This document shows positions 8,308 through 19,066 of a stretch of DNA of 64,000 bases, one piece after another. The notes beneath the pieces were generated by a model. The model did no database searches and was not told the origin of the DNA. It saw only the letters and a program-made list of their open reading frames with translations. This DNA is from an uncultured Opitutales bacterium (GTDB lineage: Bacteria; Verrucomicrobiota; Verrucomicrobiia; Opitutales; Intestinicryptomonadaceae): positions 62,001 through 126,000 of the forward strand of contig CALXLK010000007.1 in the NCBI GenBank assembly GCA_944389175.1, written 5' to 3'. The first letter of the stretch is position 1; each line of letters begins with the position of its first letter. A program made the position numbers and the translations under genes.

Positions 8308-10260
8308 ATGAGTAAAATATTAGGTATAGACTTAGGTACAACAAACTCATGTATGGCTGTAATGGAAGGCGGCGAAAGCACCGTTATTCCGAACAGGGAA
8401 GGCGGCAGAACCACCCCTTCAATAGTTGCATTTGCTAAAAACGGCGAACGTCTGGTAGGCCAGGCGGCTAAACGTCAGGCTATCACGAATCCGGCGAACA
8501 CCATATTCTCTGTCAAGAGGCTTATGGGCAGAAAGTTTGCCGAAGTTCAGGATTTGGCGAAGGCTCTACCGTACAAGGTTGTAGAAGGTTCAAACGGGGC
8601 GGCGGCCATCGAATGCGAGGTCGCCGGGAAGACTGAAAGGTTCACGCCCGAGCAGATTTCTGCAATAATATTGCAGCAGCTCAAGGCCGATGCGGAATCG
8701 TACTTGGGCGAGAAAATCACGGAGGCCGTTATTACGGTTCCGGCTTACTTTAACGACGCCCAGCGTCAGGCCACTAAAGACGCGGGTACTATTGCCGGCC
8801 TCGACGTCAAGAGAATTGTCAACGAGCCCACGGCTGCTTCTTTGGCCTACGGCTTGGACAAGAAAAACGACGAGACTATTGCAGTGTATGACCTCGGTGG
8901 CGGCACGTTCGATGTGTCGATTCTTGAAATTGGCGACGGCGTCTTTGAAGTAAAGGCCACAAACGGCGACACGCAGTTGGGCGGCGACAATTGGGATACA
9001 GCCATAATGAATTGGCTTATCAACGATTTCAAGGCTCAAAACGGCATAGACTTGCGCAACGACCCGATGGCGATGCAGCGCTTGAAGGAAGAGGCCGAAA
9101 AGGCCAAGATAGCGTTGTCTTCGGCGCAGTCGACAGACATCAACCTGCCCTTTATCACGGCCGACGCCACAGGCCCGAAACACTTGAACGTTACGCTGAC
9201 GAGGGCGAAACTCGAGCAGCTCACCGACGATCTGGTGCAGCGCACGATAAAGCCCTTTGAGGATTGCCTGCGCGACGCGGGTCTGAGCAAGGGCGACATT
9301 GACGAATTGGTGCTCGTCGGCGGTATGACCCGTATGCCGAAGGTTGTCGAGGTTGCCAACCAGCTCGCCGGCAAAGAGGCGCACAAGGGTGTTAACCCCG
9401 ATGAAGTTGTAGCCCGCGGTGCCGCTATTCAGGGCGGTGTTTTGCAAGGCGACGTCCGCGATGTTCTTTTGTTGGATGTTACCCCGCTTACGCTTTCCAT
9501 TGAGACTGCAGGCGGCGTGTCAACGCCCATGATAGAGCGCAATACGACAATTCCTAAGAAACATTCGCAGGTGTTCTCGACATACTCCGACAATCAAACT
9601 GCAGTCGACATTCACGTCTTGCAGGGCGAGCGTCCGATGGCTAAGGACAACAAGCTCATCGGCAACTTCCGCTTGGACGGCATTGCTCCGGCTCCGAGAG
9701 GCCTGCCGCAGATCGAGGTTACATTTGACATAGACGCCAACGGCATTCTCAACGTCAGCGCCAAGGATAAGAGTTCCGGCAAGGAGCAGAAGATTACCAT
9801 TACCAACTCCAGCGGTCTGAGCAAAGACGAGGTTGAAAAGATGCGTAAAGAGGCCGAGATGCACGCGGCCGAAGATACGCTCTTGAAAGAGACCGCCGAG
9901 ACGCGCAACGAGCTTGACAACATGGTGTATTCTCTCGAAAAGCAGCTCAAAGAAGCAGGCGATAAGATTCCGGCTTCTGTCAAGAGCGCTTTCGATACCG
10001 AGATCGCCTCGGCTAAGAAGGTTTTGGATAACCGCGAGGCCAAGAAAGACGAGCTTGTGGCGGCAAAAGATAGCCTCATGAAGGTAATCGAGGCCAACGC
10101 GCAGAGTTTGCAGGCTGCCGCGCAGGCGGCTCAGGGCGCAGCGGCCCAAGGCGCTTCGGCGGGTTCTGCCCAACAGGGCGCTTCCCAAGCCGACAAGTCT
10201 GGCAAGGGCAATGTCCAAGACGCCGACTTTGAGGTTGTGGACGACGATCCCAAGAAATAG
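8308..10260 (+). CDS. dnaK: Chaperone DnaK (Hsp70)
   Basis: ATP-dependent cytoplasmic chaperone that binds unfolded segments with DnaJ and GrpE. 650 residues, normal length. The nucleotide-binding domain starts [13 protein letters not shown] and shows [47 protein letters not shown] and LVGGMTRMP. The substrate domain follows ([30 protein letters not shown]), then a helical lid, an Ala/Gln/Gly-rich linker and the C-terminal acidic [10 protein letters not shown] Shine-Dalgarno AGAAGGA precedes the ATG. It is separated from groES by a terminator; dnaJ and grpE are not nearby. Expression is probably driven by the sigma-54 promoter just upstream, an unusual arrangement. Confidence 0.98.
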   Translation: MSKILGIDLGTTNSCMAVMEGGESTVIPNREGGRTTPSIVAFAKNGERLVGQAAKRQAITNPANTIFSVKRLMGRKFAEVQDLAKALPYKVVEGSNGAAAIECEVAGKTERFTPEQISAIILQQLKADAESYLGEKITEAVITVPAYFNDAQRQATKDAGTIAGLDVKRIVNEPTAASLAYGLDKKNDETIAVYDLGGGTFDVSILEIGDGVFEVKATNGDTQLGGDNWDTAIMNWLINDFKAQNGIDLRNDPMAMQRLKEEAEKAKIALSSAQSTDINLPFITADATGPKHLNVTLTRAKLEQLTDDLVQRTIKPFEDCLRDAGLSKGDIDELVLVGGMTRMPKVVEVANQLAGKEAHKGVNPDEVVARGAAIQGGVLQGDVRDVLLLDVTPLTLSIETAGGVSTPMIERNTTIPKKHSQVFSTYSDNQTAVDIHVLQGERPMAKDNKLIGNFRLDGIAPAPRGLPQIEVTFDIDANGILNVSAKDKSSGKEQKITITNSSGLSKDEVEKMRKEAEMHAAEDTLLKETAETRNELDNMVYSLEKQLKEAGDKIPASVKSAFDTEIASAKKVLDNREAKKDELVAAKDSLMKVIEANAQSLQAAAQAAQGAAAQGASAGSAQQGASQADKSGKGNVQDADFEVVDDDPKK

Positions 10261-10270
10261 TGCTTGTGCT

Positions 10271-10312
10271 GGGAACGGCTAAAAAAGAGCCGTTCCCGGC
10301 TTATTTGTCTTT
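10271..10312 (+). terminator. Terminator between dnaK and groES
   Basis: GGGAACGGCT (10271-10280) pairs with AGCCGTTCCC (10288-10297) around an A-rich loop, followed by a T-rich stretch (TTATTTGTCTTT). Ten perfect pairs, 10 bases after the dnaK stop. The T tract is interrupted, so some read-through into groESL is possible. Confidence 0.75.
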
Positions 10313-10383
10313 AAAAAAACGAAAAAATGTCCATCATAGTGTGGATAAACTTTTAACCAAATAAAGATAGGAAACACAAAATT

Positions 10384-10680
10384 ATGGCAAAAATAAAGAT
10401 TCAGCCGTTGGGCGATAGAGTCCTCGTAAAGCAAGTAGAGGAAAAGGAACAGGTTCGCGGAGGCATCATCATTCCCGATGCAGCCAAGGAAAAATCTCAG
10501 GAAGCTGAGGTTGTGGCGATTGGAAGCGGCAAGCTTACCAACGACGGCAAGCGCCAGGCCTTTGAGGTGAAGGTGGGCGACAAGGTTCTAATATCCAAGT
10601 ACGGCGGCACTGAGGTCACCCTGGGCGATGAAAAGTATATGCTCATGCGCGAGGAAGACATCATTGCAATTTTGAAGTAA
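10384..10680 (+). CDS. groES: Co-chaperonin GroES
   Basis: 98 residues, forms the seven-subunit lid of the GroEL folding chamber. Family signature [30 protein letters not shown] sits at the N-terminus and includes the mobile loop ([13 protein letters not shown]) that docks on Gro[18 protein letters not shown] and the C-terminal [10 protein letters not shown] are also typical. A purine-rich AGATAGGAAAC precedes the start. groEL starts 24 bases after its stop, so the two are one operon. No CIRCE inverted repeat (TTAGCACTC-N9-GAGTGCTAA) is present upstream, so HrcA control is not supported here. Confidence 0.98.
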   Translation: MAKIKIQPLGDRVLVKQVEEKEQVRGGIIIPDAAKEKSQEAEVVAIGSGKLTNDGKRQAFEVKVGDKVLISKYGGTEVTLGDEKYMLMREEDIIAILK

Positions 10681-10683
10681 TAA

Positions 10684-12333
<1,650 letters not shown>

Positions 12334-12369
12334 TCTGCGGCTAAATTTGTCCCGAAAGGGAAAAGCAAG

Positions 12370-12398
12370 GCCCGAGGGGGTTTCCCCTCGGGCTTTTT
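12370..12398 (+). terminator. Terminator of groES-groEL
   Basis: GCCCGAGGGG (12370-12379) pairs perfectly with CCCCTCGGGC (12384-12393) around a GTTT loop and is followed by TTTTT. 37 bases after the groEL stop. Confidence 0.92.
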
Positions 12399-12615
12399 GT
12401 ATTTATATCAACAGGGATTTTTTGCTAGTACATGAAAGCATTAAGTCTGCTTTTCCTAACGTTACGTATTTGTACGGGGGCGGCTATCTAAATAAAATTG
12501 CCGCCGCCGCGCGGGACGCGCGCCTATATATGATGCGATCGGCGCGCTTGAGGAAAAATTTCGCGGGCGGGTGGCGGGGCGGATCTAAGATATTCCAAAG
12601 ATGGGCAAGGCGTAT

Positions 12616-13185
12616 TTATTCTGCCGTTTGTTTTAGGGATTCGGGGTCAAACATATCCCTGGGAAGCGGCTTTGAGGGCGTCCAATACTGGTTGAGGCCG
12701 AAAAATAAAAGCTCTCCGCGAACGACGAGTTTTTGCAGTTTGGTGTCGAACCATACACGGCAACGGTATGTGCGGTTCGTGTCTGGATCCGTCACTTTGC
12801 CGATATATTTGTCCCCTTGCAAGACAAGGTTGTTTATAAAGTCGAATTTGCAGACAAAGGGGTTGTTTGGCACGCCCTTCGTCCTCTCAAGGGGGTTGTT
12901 TGCGGTATCGTCTATTTTGCCATTGTGGTAGACCGCCACCATTCGCGCCGCTATGGCGGCGTTTTTCTTGTAGAAATAGGCTATGCCGCAGGAGGCGTTG
13001 GGCAGATCCGGATCGGGCACGAAAAAGTAGCCGAGTATGTCAGTCTGAGCCCGTGGGCGTTCGGGCGCGGATTGTTCGGCGGCTTGCGACTGCGTCGGAA
13101 CGGGGCTCTTTGCAATATACAGGCATGCAGCCGCCAACGCGGCGGCCAGTATTGCCGAATATATTTTGGATATTCTTCCTCTCAT
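12616..13185 (-). CDS. DUF2147-like envelope protein
   Basis: 189 residues. An N-terminal hydrophobic segment (about 8-24, IYSAILAAALAAACLYIA) acts as signal or anchor. After a Gln/Ala/Pro-rich linker, the C-terminal 120 residues resemble the DUF2147 family: an IAARMVAVYHNGKID strand pair, NPLERTKGVPNNPFV, then GKVTDPDTNRTYRCRVW and LVVRGELLFFGLNQYW, matching the family pattern of 'DPENGKTYSAK' and 'LKVRGY..G..LGRTQTW'. DUF2147 folds as a small beta-barrel of lipocalin type; its role is unknown. The gene stands alone, divergent from the CPA2 antiporter. Family assignment is from motif memory. Confidence 0.6.
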   Translation of the reverse strand: MRGRISKIYSAILAAALAAACLYIAKSPVPTQSQAAEQSAPERPRAQTDILGYFFVPDPDLPNASCGIAYFYKKNAAIAARMVAVYHNGKIDDTANNPLERTKGVPNNPFVCKFDFINNLVLQGDKYIGKVTDPDTNRTYRCRVWFDTKLQKLVVRGELLFFGLNQYWTPSKPLPRDMFDPESLKQTAE

Positions 13186-13318
13186 GTCTTTCCGCTCCTA
13201 ATAGTCATATATTCGGCCGATTTGCGGTCAATTATAATTTTTAGTCTGCGGCTTTTTGGTGTGAATTTACGCTTGAAAAAGTTTCAATTAGGCGCTCTTT
13301 ATTTCTACCGAGGTTTTT

Positions 13319-15622
13319 ATGGAAAGTTCGTCAAACTTACTTCTAACGGATTTGGCGGCAATAACGATAGCCGCCGCCGTGTCCATGCGGCTATTCAGCT
13401 TTCTAAAGCTGCCCCAGCTATTGGGATTTATATTTACTGGCATGGTGCTCTCGCCCGTCCTGCACGTAATTGAAGACAGCGCGGCAATACGGGAATTGGG
13501 CGAGTTGGGAGTGATGTTCATGATGTTTATCGTGGGCATGGAATTCAATCTCGATAAGCTTAAAAAGGTTTTTTTGACGAGCTTTGTGGGAATGGGCGTC
13601 GAGGTGGCGGGCATGCTGATTTTCGGGCTAATAGTTGCTTCGTTTATGTCTATGAGCACGATGGCGGGCCTGTTTTTTGGCGGGTTGCTGTCTATGAGCT
13701 CGACGATAGTAATACTTGAGATTCTCAATCAGCGCAGGGAAATGGGAAATCCCTACGCGCAAATATCCACGGGCATACTCATAATGGAGGACTTGTTTGC
13801 CATATTCCTGCTGGTTTTGCTCGTCGGCGTTTCATCGGGAAAACCCGATTTGGCAAAGTTGGGAATGTCGACGCTGTCGATGTCGGCCTTCGTGATAGCG
13901 ATATTTGTCCTCGGGAAGCTGGTAATTCCATACGTGCTAAAAAAGCTCGCCCTGGCGCGGAATCCGCAGGAGACTGTTATGTTTACGCTTTCGATGGTCT
14001 TGGGCTTGGGCTTTTTGGCGATGGAGTCGGGAATGTCGCTTGCCCTCGGGGCCTTTCTTGCCGGCTCCATAATATCGGGCACGTTTGCAGACCGCCACAT
14101 AGAGCAGCTAATGACGCCATTTAGAAACTTTTTTGTGGCAATATTCTTTGTGTCGATAGGCACAATGATTAGTCCGGAGCAGATATTGGACATGTGGCTG
14201 CCGATTCTGCTGATAACTATCGGCATGATAATCTTTAGGGTTGCCTTTACCTTCTTGGGCGTAGTTTTGGCCGGAGAAAAAGCATCCGAGGCTTTCATGA
14301 CGGGCATGTGCATGGCGCCAATAGGCGAATTTAGCTTTGTCGTGGCGGGGTTGGGCATAACGCAGGGCCTATTCAACCAGTCTGTCATGGTTATAACGAT
14401 GGGCGTATCGTTTTTGTCTATTTTGCTCAATCCGTTTTTGATGGACATTTCTCCGGTCGCGGCGAAATTCCTAAAGAAGATTGCGCCGATGAAAATAAAA
14501 GCGCTATTCGACATCTATCATGACGGCGTTTCGGCGCTCTTTAGTGCGGCCGGGAAAAGTTCCGACTTGCAGACCCTCGTTCAGCCGATGGGAAAAATTA
14601 TCGTTTACGCTCTGCTTTTTTGCGCGCTCATATTCACGGCCTATTTTGCCAACAATTTTCTTTTGCGCTGCGACGGCCTGGGCGCGTACAAAAATTGGGC
14701 CGTAATTGCCTCGTGGGCCGTGTTCACGGTGATTGCGGCGCCGATTATCACGGGCATGCTCGGCAACGTCGAGATTGCGGTGGAGAGGTTCTTTTCTCTT
14801 TCGGCTGTCGGGCTTAATAAAAAGCCTGAGCTTAAACACAAGGTTGTGCGCTTTTTTAGCGGCACGTTTTCGTTCCTAATAATAATAGGCTTTACCGTAG
14901 TTTACATGTTCGCCCTGGCGTATTGTTTGCCACTGGGAGACTTTTCCCTGTTGGGAGCGTTCGTCATTTTGTTTGCCTGCTTTTTAATGCGCAAAAAAAT
15001 AATAGATATAAAGACTACGCTCGAGGGGCGCTTTTCAGTCGTTCTAAAGCGCGACCTTCAGAATGCTGTATCCAGCCAGCATGACAAAATGATTGAACGC
15101 CTTAAGAACAGCTACAAATGGACAGTCGAGGTTTCGGAAGTCGACATAGACGAAATGGCGAGGGTTGCCGGAAAGAGGCTTGCTGAGCTTGCTCTGAGGA
15201 CTCAGACCGGCGCGGAAGTAGTAGCCATAAGGCGCGGCGGCCTTGTCTCCTACAACATAAACGCAGATACGCGCATTTTCCCGGGAGATACGGTTGTTTT
15301 GTGCGGAACCGCGCAGTCAAACGAAAAGGCCGAAGATCTTCTTTCGGCTTTGCAGCTTGACTACGACGAGCAGGAGCGAAAGGTAAATGACAACTACCAG
15401 ATAGGCACGTACGTCCTCGACGAAGGCTCTCCTCTGATATCCCAGACGCTTGCGGGGGTTGACCTCAACAGGAAGTACGGCGTGAAAGTTCTTGCCGTTT
15501 CGAGGGGGCAACGCAGCCTTATGCCATCGGCGAATCTCGAATTCAACAAGGAGGATAAAATTCTGGCCATGGGCTCCGCCGAGAAACTTGAAAATTTCAA
15601 GCGCGAATTTAAGCTCGCATAG
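13319..15622 (+). CDS. CPA2-family cation:proton antiporter with RCK_C domains
   Basis: 767 residues. The first 370 or so form the antiporter core of the KefB/CPA2 type: LKLPQLLGFIFTGMVLSP, LGELGVMFMMFIVGMEF, MSSTIVILEIL, GILIMEDLFAIFLL (the conserved acidic pair ED) and MAPIGEFSFVVAGLG. It is followed by about four extra membrane helices (roughly 425-560), then two RCK_C-like (TrkA_C) domains: one around 615-680 (AELALRTQTGAEVVAIRR, FPGDTVVLCGT) and one around 690-765. No nucleotide-binding RCK_N domain is seen, so gating is probably not by NAD. It likely exchanges K+ or Na+ for protons. A GAGG Shine-Dalgarno lies just before the ATG. Confidence 0.85.
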   Translation: MESSSNLLLTDLAAITIAAAVSMRLFSFLKLPQLLGFIFTGMVLSPVLHVIEDSAAIRELGELGVMFMMFIVGMEFNLDKLKKVFLTSFVGMGVEVAGMLIFGLIVASFMSMSTMAGLFFGGLLSMSSTIVILEILNQRREMGNPYAQISTGILIMEDLFAIFLLVLLVGVSSGKPDLAKLGMSTLSMSAFVIAIFVLGKLVIPYVLKKLALARNPQETVMFTLSMVLGLGFLAMESGMSLALGAFLAGSIISGTFADRHIEQLMTPFRNFFVAIFFVSIGTMISPEQILDMWLPILLITIGMIIFRVAFTFLGVVLAGEKASEAFMTGMCMAPIGEFSFVVAGLGITQGLFNQSVMVITMGVSFLSILLNPFLMDISPVAAKFLKKIAPMKIKALFDIYHDGVSALFSAAGKSSDLQTLVQPMGKIIVYALLFCALIFTAYFANNFLLRCDGLGAYKNWAVIASWAVFTVIAAPIITGMLGNVEIAVERFFSLSAVGLNKKPELKHKVVRFFSGTFSFLIIIGFTVVYMFALAYCLPLGDFSLLGAFVILFACFLMRKKIIDIKTTLEGRFSVVLKRDLQNAVSSQHDKMIERLKNSYKWTVEVSEVDIDEMARVAGKRLAELALRTQTGAEVVAIRRGGLVSYNINADTRIFPGDTVVLCGTAQSNEKAEDLLSALQLDYDEQERKVNDNYQIGTYVLDEGSPLISQTLAGVDLNRKYGVKVLAVSRGQRSLMPSANLEFNKEDKILAMGSAEKLENFKREFKLA

Positions 15623-15938
15623 TTTTCTTGTTTGCCGCTTTCTCCTTGGCAATGTTTCTTAGGGCGTATTTTCTGCGGCGTGTGCGAGGATTCTAAAAAA
15701 AAACGCATCTTGCATTGTCTGCGAAAAAATTCCGAGGCGTTTTTTTATATTTTTATTCTTCCGTTCATTGCCTTGTTTGCGCCGCGCAAAGTGGCGGATT
15801 TGCAAAACGCGGCGCCGTTTGCGCGCTTTAATTGTCGGCGTCTGCGCTTTTACCCGGTGCCTATCGGCCAAGGAGGTTTATTTTGGGGATTAAAATTGTG
15901 TTGAAAAGACAATCAAAAATATAAATATCTCTTGGATT
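15623..15938. other. Intergenic, no gene seen
   Basis: 316 bases, T- and A-rich, with an inverted GCGCAAA/TTTGCGC pair around 15781-15827 but no clean terminator or RNA gene. Confidence 0.5.
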
Positions 15939-16469
15939 ATGACACTTGAGGAACGTCTTCATACTTACTTGGATAAAACTCCGTCGATAGACCCGACTGC
16001 GTACGTCAGCCGCCACGCCGTGCTTATCGGCGACGTCACAATCGGCAAGAATGCCAGCGTATGGCCCGGCTGCGTGTTGCGCGCCGACATAAACTCGATA
16101 GAGCTGGGCGAAAACTCGAATCTGCAGGACGGCGTGCTCGTGCACCTTGCAAACGACGCCGGCGTGAAGGTGGGCAAGAACGTCACCGTGGGTCACGGAG
16201 CGATTTTGCACGCATGCGAGGTCGGCGACGGCTGCCTAATAGGCATGGGCGCCATTCTCCTTGATAAATGCGTTATTGGGAAGGGGTCGATTGTAGGCGC
16301 CGGGGCTTTGGTCACGAAAAATACCGTGATACCGGAAGGCTCGCTCGTTCTTGGATCCCCTGCAAAAGTGGTGAAATCCATAGACGCCGAGCGCCAACAG
16401 AAGCTGCTTGACCAAGCCCACAAATACGTGGAGCTTGCCCGCGCAAACAAGAAAGCCGAGGAAAAATGA
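15939..16469 (+). CDS. Gamma-class carbonic anhydrase-like protein
   Basis: 176 residues, left-handed beta-helix of hexapeptide repeats (VLIGDVTIGKNASVWPGCVLRADINSIELGENSNLQDG). The three zinc-binding histidines of the gamma-carbonic anhydrase family are present: H69 in LVHLAN, and H86 and H91 in VGHGAILH. A C-terminal helix (SIDAERQQKLLDQAHKYVELA) closes the trimer. Many members of this YrdA/PaaY group have weak or no carbonic anhydrase activity, so the reaction (CO2 hydration) is inferred from the metal site. The stop overlaps the trmB start by ATGA, so the two are one operon. Confidence 0.85.
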   Translation: MTLEERLHTYLDKTPSIDPTAYVSRHAVLIGDVTIGKNASVWPGCVLRADINSIELGENSNLQDGVLVHLANDAGVKVGKNVTVGHGAILHACEVGDGCLIGMGAILLDKCVIGKGSIVGAGALVTKNTVIPEGSLVLGSPAKVVKSIDAERQQKLLDQAHKYVELARANKKAEEK

Positions 16470-17050
16470 GTCTGGAAGAGGCTCTGCAGCGGCGCGCACA
16501 GCGCATAAGAAACATCGCAGACGAGTGCGCGCCCCTGTGGGAGCGTTCAAAGAACATCACCTTCGAGATAGGTTGCGGCAAAGGGCACTATTTAAGCGCC
16601 TACGCTGCGTCCTTCCCCGAGCAGACATGCGTCGGAATAGACCTCATATCAGAGCGCGTGCGCGACTCCCGCAGGCGCGCCCAGAATAAGGGCGCTCAAA
16701 ACGCCTTCTTTTTCAAGGCCGAGGCAATGGAATTCTTGGAGGCCATGCCGCGCGACGCCGTCTTGGAAAAGATATTTATCTTCTTTCCCGACCCGTGGCC
16801 AAAAGAACGGCACCACCGCCGCAGGTTGATGCAGGGCGATTTTTTGGACTATATCCGCCAGTTTTCCCGCGCCGGGGCCCGCATGTATTTTAGAACCGAC
16901 TACGCCGAATATTTTGAGTGGACGCTAAATACAATAAACCAAAATTCAAACTGGGAAATAATAGCCGACAATTCCCTGCCTTTTGAGGAGGTTTCGCAAT
17001 TTCAGCGCATATTGCCCGATTTTTCCACGCTTGTAGCCGAGGCGGTATAG
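16466..17050 (+). CDS. trmB: tRNA (guanine-N7-)-methyltransferase
   Basis: Uses S-adenosylmethionine to make m7G46 in the tRNA variable loop. 194 residues. The Rossmann-type SAM site is at ITFEIGCGKGHYL (about 31-43), followed by CVGIDLISERV; the catalytic/tRNA-binding signature FIFFPDPWPKERHHRRR is at about 108-124, and FRTDYAEYFEW near the C-terminus is also typical. The start codon overlaps the stop of the carbonic anhydrase-like gene. A strong terminator follows. The protein is compact, lacking long N-terminal additions. Confidence 0.95.
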   Translation: MSLEEALQRRAQRIRNIADECAPLWERSKNITFEIGCGKGHYLSAYAASFPEQTCVGIDLISERVRDSRRRAQNKGAQNAFFFKAEAMEFLEAMPRDAVLEKIFIFFPDPWPKERHHRRRLMQGDFLDYIRQFSRAGARMYFRTDYAEYFEWTLNTINQNSNWEIIADNSLPFEEVSQFQRILPDFSTLVAEAV

Positions 17051-17063
17051 GGGGCTTTAGACG

Positions 17064-17097
17064 AAGCGGCGCCGATTATTGGCGCCGCTTAATTTTT
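17064..17097 (+). terminator. Terminator of the carbonic anhydrase-trmB operon
   Basis: AAGCGGCGCC (17064-17073) and GGCGCCGCTT (17081-17090) pair perfectly around GATTATT, followed by AATTTTTT. Confidence 0.92.
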
Positions 17098-17236
17098 TGC
17101 ATCTTATATTTTCTCTTACCTTGTAACGAGATAAGCCTTGTTTGATTTTATTTTATGCCGTTTTCCCCTTCCGCCCAAAGGAAACACAACTGTCGAAGAC
17201 GCGCATGCGCGGTTTAAACTTATACGCCAAGTAAAT

Positions 17237-17267
17237 AAAAAAAAGCAACGCTCCAATGCGTTGCTTT
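17237..17267 (-). terminator. Terminator of the NapHG/DUF362 operon
   Basis: On the minus strand AAAGCAACGC pairs with GCGTTGCTTT (arms 17242-17251 and 17258-17267) and runs into eight T residues. It lies 15 bases past the stop of the iron-sulfur gene. Confidence 0.92.
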
Positions 17268-17281
17268 CTTTGTCGTTCGTT

Positions 17282-19060
17282 TTAGAACGGGAATGGCGAA
17301 TTTGAAGTCGCCGGTTCGTCATACTTGGGCTTATTGACCCTCATCGACGTCTGAAATTCTTTCGCCTGCGCATGGACGCTTAGGCCTTGGACGACTATGG
17401 CCCTGTGGGGCCTCACCGGGCAAATGCTTTCGCACGCGCCGCAGCCTATGCACACACTTGCATGTACGTGGGGTATGTAGAGGCTGTCGCTTTTTTTGCC
17501 GAAGGGGACCATTTCAATAGCCTGCACGGGGCAGTGCTCACCGCATGCCGCGCAGTCTGTACCATCGGTTTTTACTATACACAAATCCTCGTTAAATACC
17601 GCCGTTCCAAGCTTTATCTTGCGCTTTTGTTTTAAGTTCACGAAATTTATCGCGCCTGTTGGGCATACCTTCGAACAGTTGTGGCAGTCAAACAGGCAGA
17701 AGCCCTGGTCGTAGTCCATGTACGGCTGCATAAAGTGCGACAGGCCCCATTGGCCGAGCGAGGGCTTGAGAATTTGCGCCTTGCATGCGGCGGTGCACCG
17801 CTGGCAGGCTATGCAATTATCGAGAAAATTCTCAATGCTTTTCGAGCCGGGAGGCGTCGTCAAGCGCTTGTCGTCCCTGTGCCCGGCAAGCCGGTACGGC
17901 GATATTTTCGCGCAGTTTTTGCCTTTTCCCGCGCAGCCTTTCCCGGCTCCCTCTCCGCCGCGGTATCTTTTCCGCTCTTGCGCGTCGGTTTTGGCTCCCG
18001 ATATGAACAGAGCCGATATCCCCGCGAATATTGCGGGAAATTTTCTACGGCTTATCTTGCGCTCGAGCGCCGAGCCACGGCAGCTGAGTTTTGCGCTCTC
18101 TATCGCGCTTTCCGCACGCATTGCCGGGGCGGGTTCTGCTTTGAATATGCGTTTGTACTTGTCGTTGAGAGTGTACGATATTGCCTTCTTCGGGCAGTTC
18201 GCCGCGCAGTTAAAGCAGAGAACGCACTTTGAAAAGTCTATCTTCTTTCCTTTCGCGTCGGCGCATTCGCTTTTGCAAGCGCGCTCGCACATGCCGCACG
18301 AAACGCACTTGCCCTTGTCTATCGAAAGATTAAACAGGGCGAACTTCGACAGAAAGCCCAGCAATGCGCCCACAGGGCAGAGAGTATTGCAGAAAAGCCT
18401 TCCCCTGATAATCGACGCGGCCGAAATGCCGACCAAAACGATAAGCCCGAAGGCGAACGCCGCCAATGGCACCTGCGGGTTGCCGTTTACCGGGTCTATT
18501 ACGTAGAGGCCCACCGACGAAAGCATGGCGCTTGTCGCGTCGCAGAGCGTCGCAACCACAGGGTGGACGACCGCCCCCATTGTCTTGCCGTATAGCGCGT
18601 ACGGATCTATCAGCCCCAGCAGCGCAATCCAGCCAAAGATTATGCATATGGCGGCGATTGCAATCATGCAAGACTTCAACACGTTGCGCGCCTTTTTAAA
18701 TTTCATCGTGGAGCATTTTTTCGCGAATTTTCCCAGCTTAGACTTTGCCAGAAATTTGCGGCTGCACAAATAGAAAAAAGGCCTGCGTATGGCGTCCATT
18801 AGCAGACCGAACGCGCAAAAGCTTGCGCAGTAGGCGCGCCCAAAAAGCAGCGCGCACACGCAGAATGTGATAAATGCCGCCCCCGATACGACCGCCCCTG
18901 TGGCGAGCCATTTCAACAGCGACGGCACAAATTGCGTCGCGACGACGTCGTATCTGTAATATGGCTTCGGCAGGGCGTGGTATATGTCGAGGAATTGCGC
19001 GCACATTAGCGCGAATACCGCTACGGCAACTGTTATCCTAATATATCTAAGAGCTTTCAT
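17282..19060 (-). CDS. NapH-NapG-like fused membrane ferredoxin
   Basis: 592 residues. The first 245 form a polytopic membrane domain of NapH/NosR-type with the paired motifs GRAYCASFCAFG (74-85) and GRLFCNTLCPVG (220-231), where the Cys and hydrophobic context are characteristic. Two 4Fe-4S clusters follow on the cytoplasmic side (CVSCGMCERAC at 252, CVLCFNCAANCP at 279). At 337-341 there is a twin-arginine motif SRRKF followed by a hydrophobic helix (PAIFAGISALFISGA). The rest (about 410-560) has four Cys groups resembling NapG: CIACQRC, CHNCSKVCP, CAACGEHCP and CIGCGACESICP, plus YIPHVHASVC. This reads as NapH joined to Tat-exported NapG, moving electrons from quinol or a cytoplasmic donor to a periplasmic acceptor. 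No nitrate reductase is nearby; the partner is perhaps the adjacent DUF362 protein, 6 bases upstream. Confidence 0.75.
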   Translation of the reverse strand: MKALRYIRITVAVAVFALMCAQFLDIYHALPKPYYRYDVVATQFVPSLLKWLATGAVVSGAAFITFCVCALLFGRAYCASFCAFGLLMDAIRRPFFYLCSRKFLAKSKLGKFAKKCSTMKFKKARNVLKSCMIAIAAICIIFGWIALLGLIDPYALYGKTMGAVVHPVVATLCDATSAMLSSVGLYVIDPVNGNPQVPLAAFAFGLIVLVGISAASIIRGRLFCNTLCPVGALLGFLSKFALFNLSIDKGKCVSCGMCERACKSECADAKGKKIDFSKCVLCFNCAANCPKKAISYTLNDKYKRIFKAEPAPAMRAESAIESAKLSCRGSALERKISRRKFPAIFAGISALFISGAKTDAQERKRYRGGEGAGKGCAGKGKNCAKISPYRLAGHRDDKRLTTPPGSKSIENFLDNCIACQRCTAACKAQILKPSLGQWGLSHFMQPYMDYDQGFCLFDCHNCSKVCPTGAINFVNLKQKRKIKLGTAVFNEDLCIVKTDGTDCAACGEHCPVQAIEMVPFGKKSDSLYIPHVHASVCIGCGACESICPVRPHRAIVVQGLSVHAQAKEFQTSMRVNKPKYDEPATSNSPFPF

Positions 19061-19066
19061 CGAAAT

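Noticed and set aside
8590-9447. 285-residue open frame antisense to dnaK
   Set aside because: Mirror frame of a highly conserved gene; its sequence is the shadow of dnaK codon bias.
10261-10383. CIRCE element before groES
   Set aside because: No TTAGCACTC or GAGTGCTAA present; only a terminator hairpin is found.
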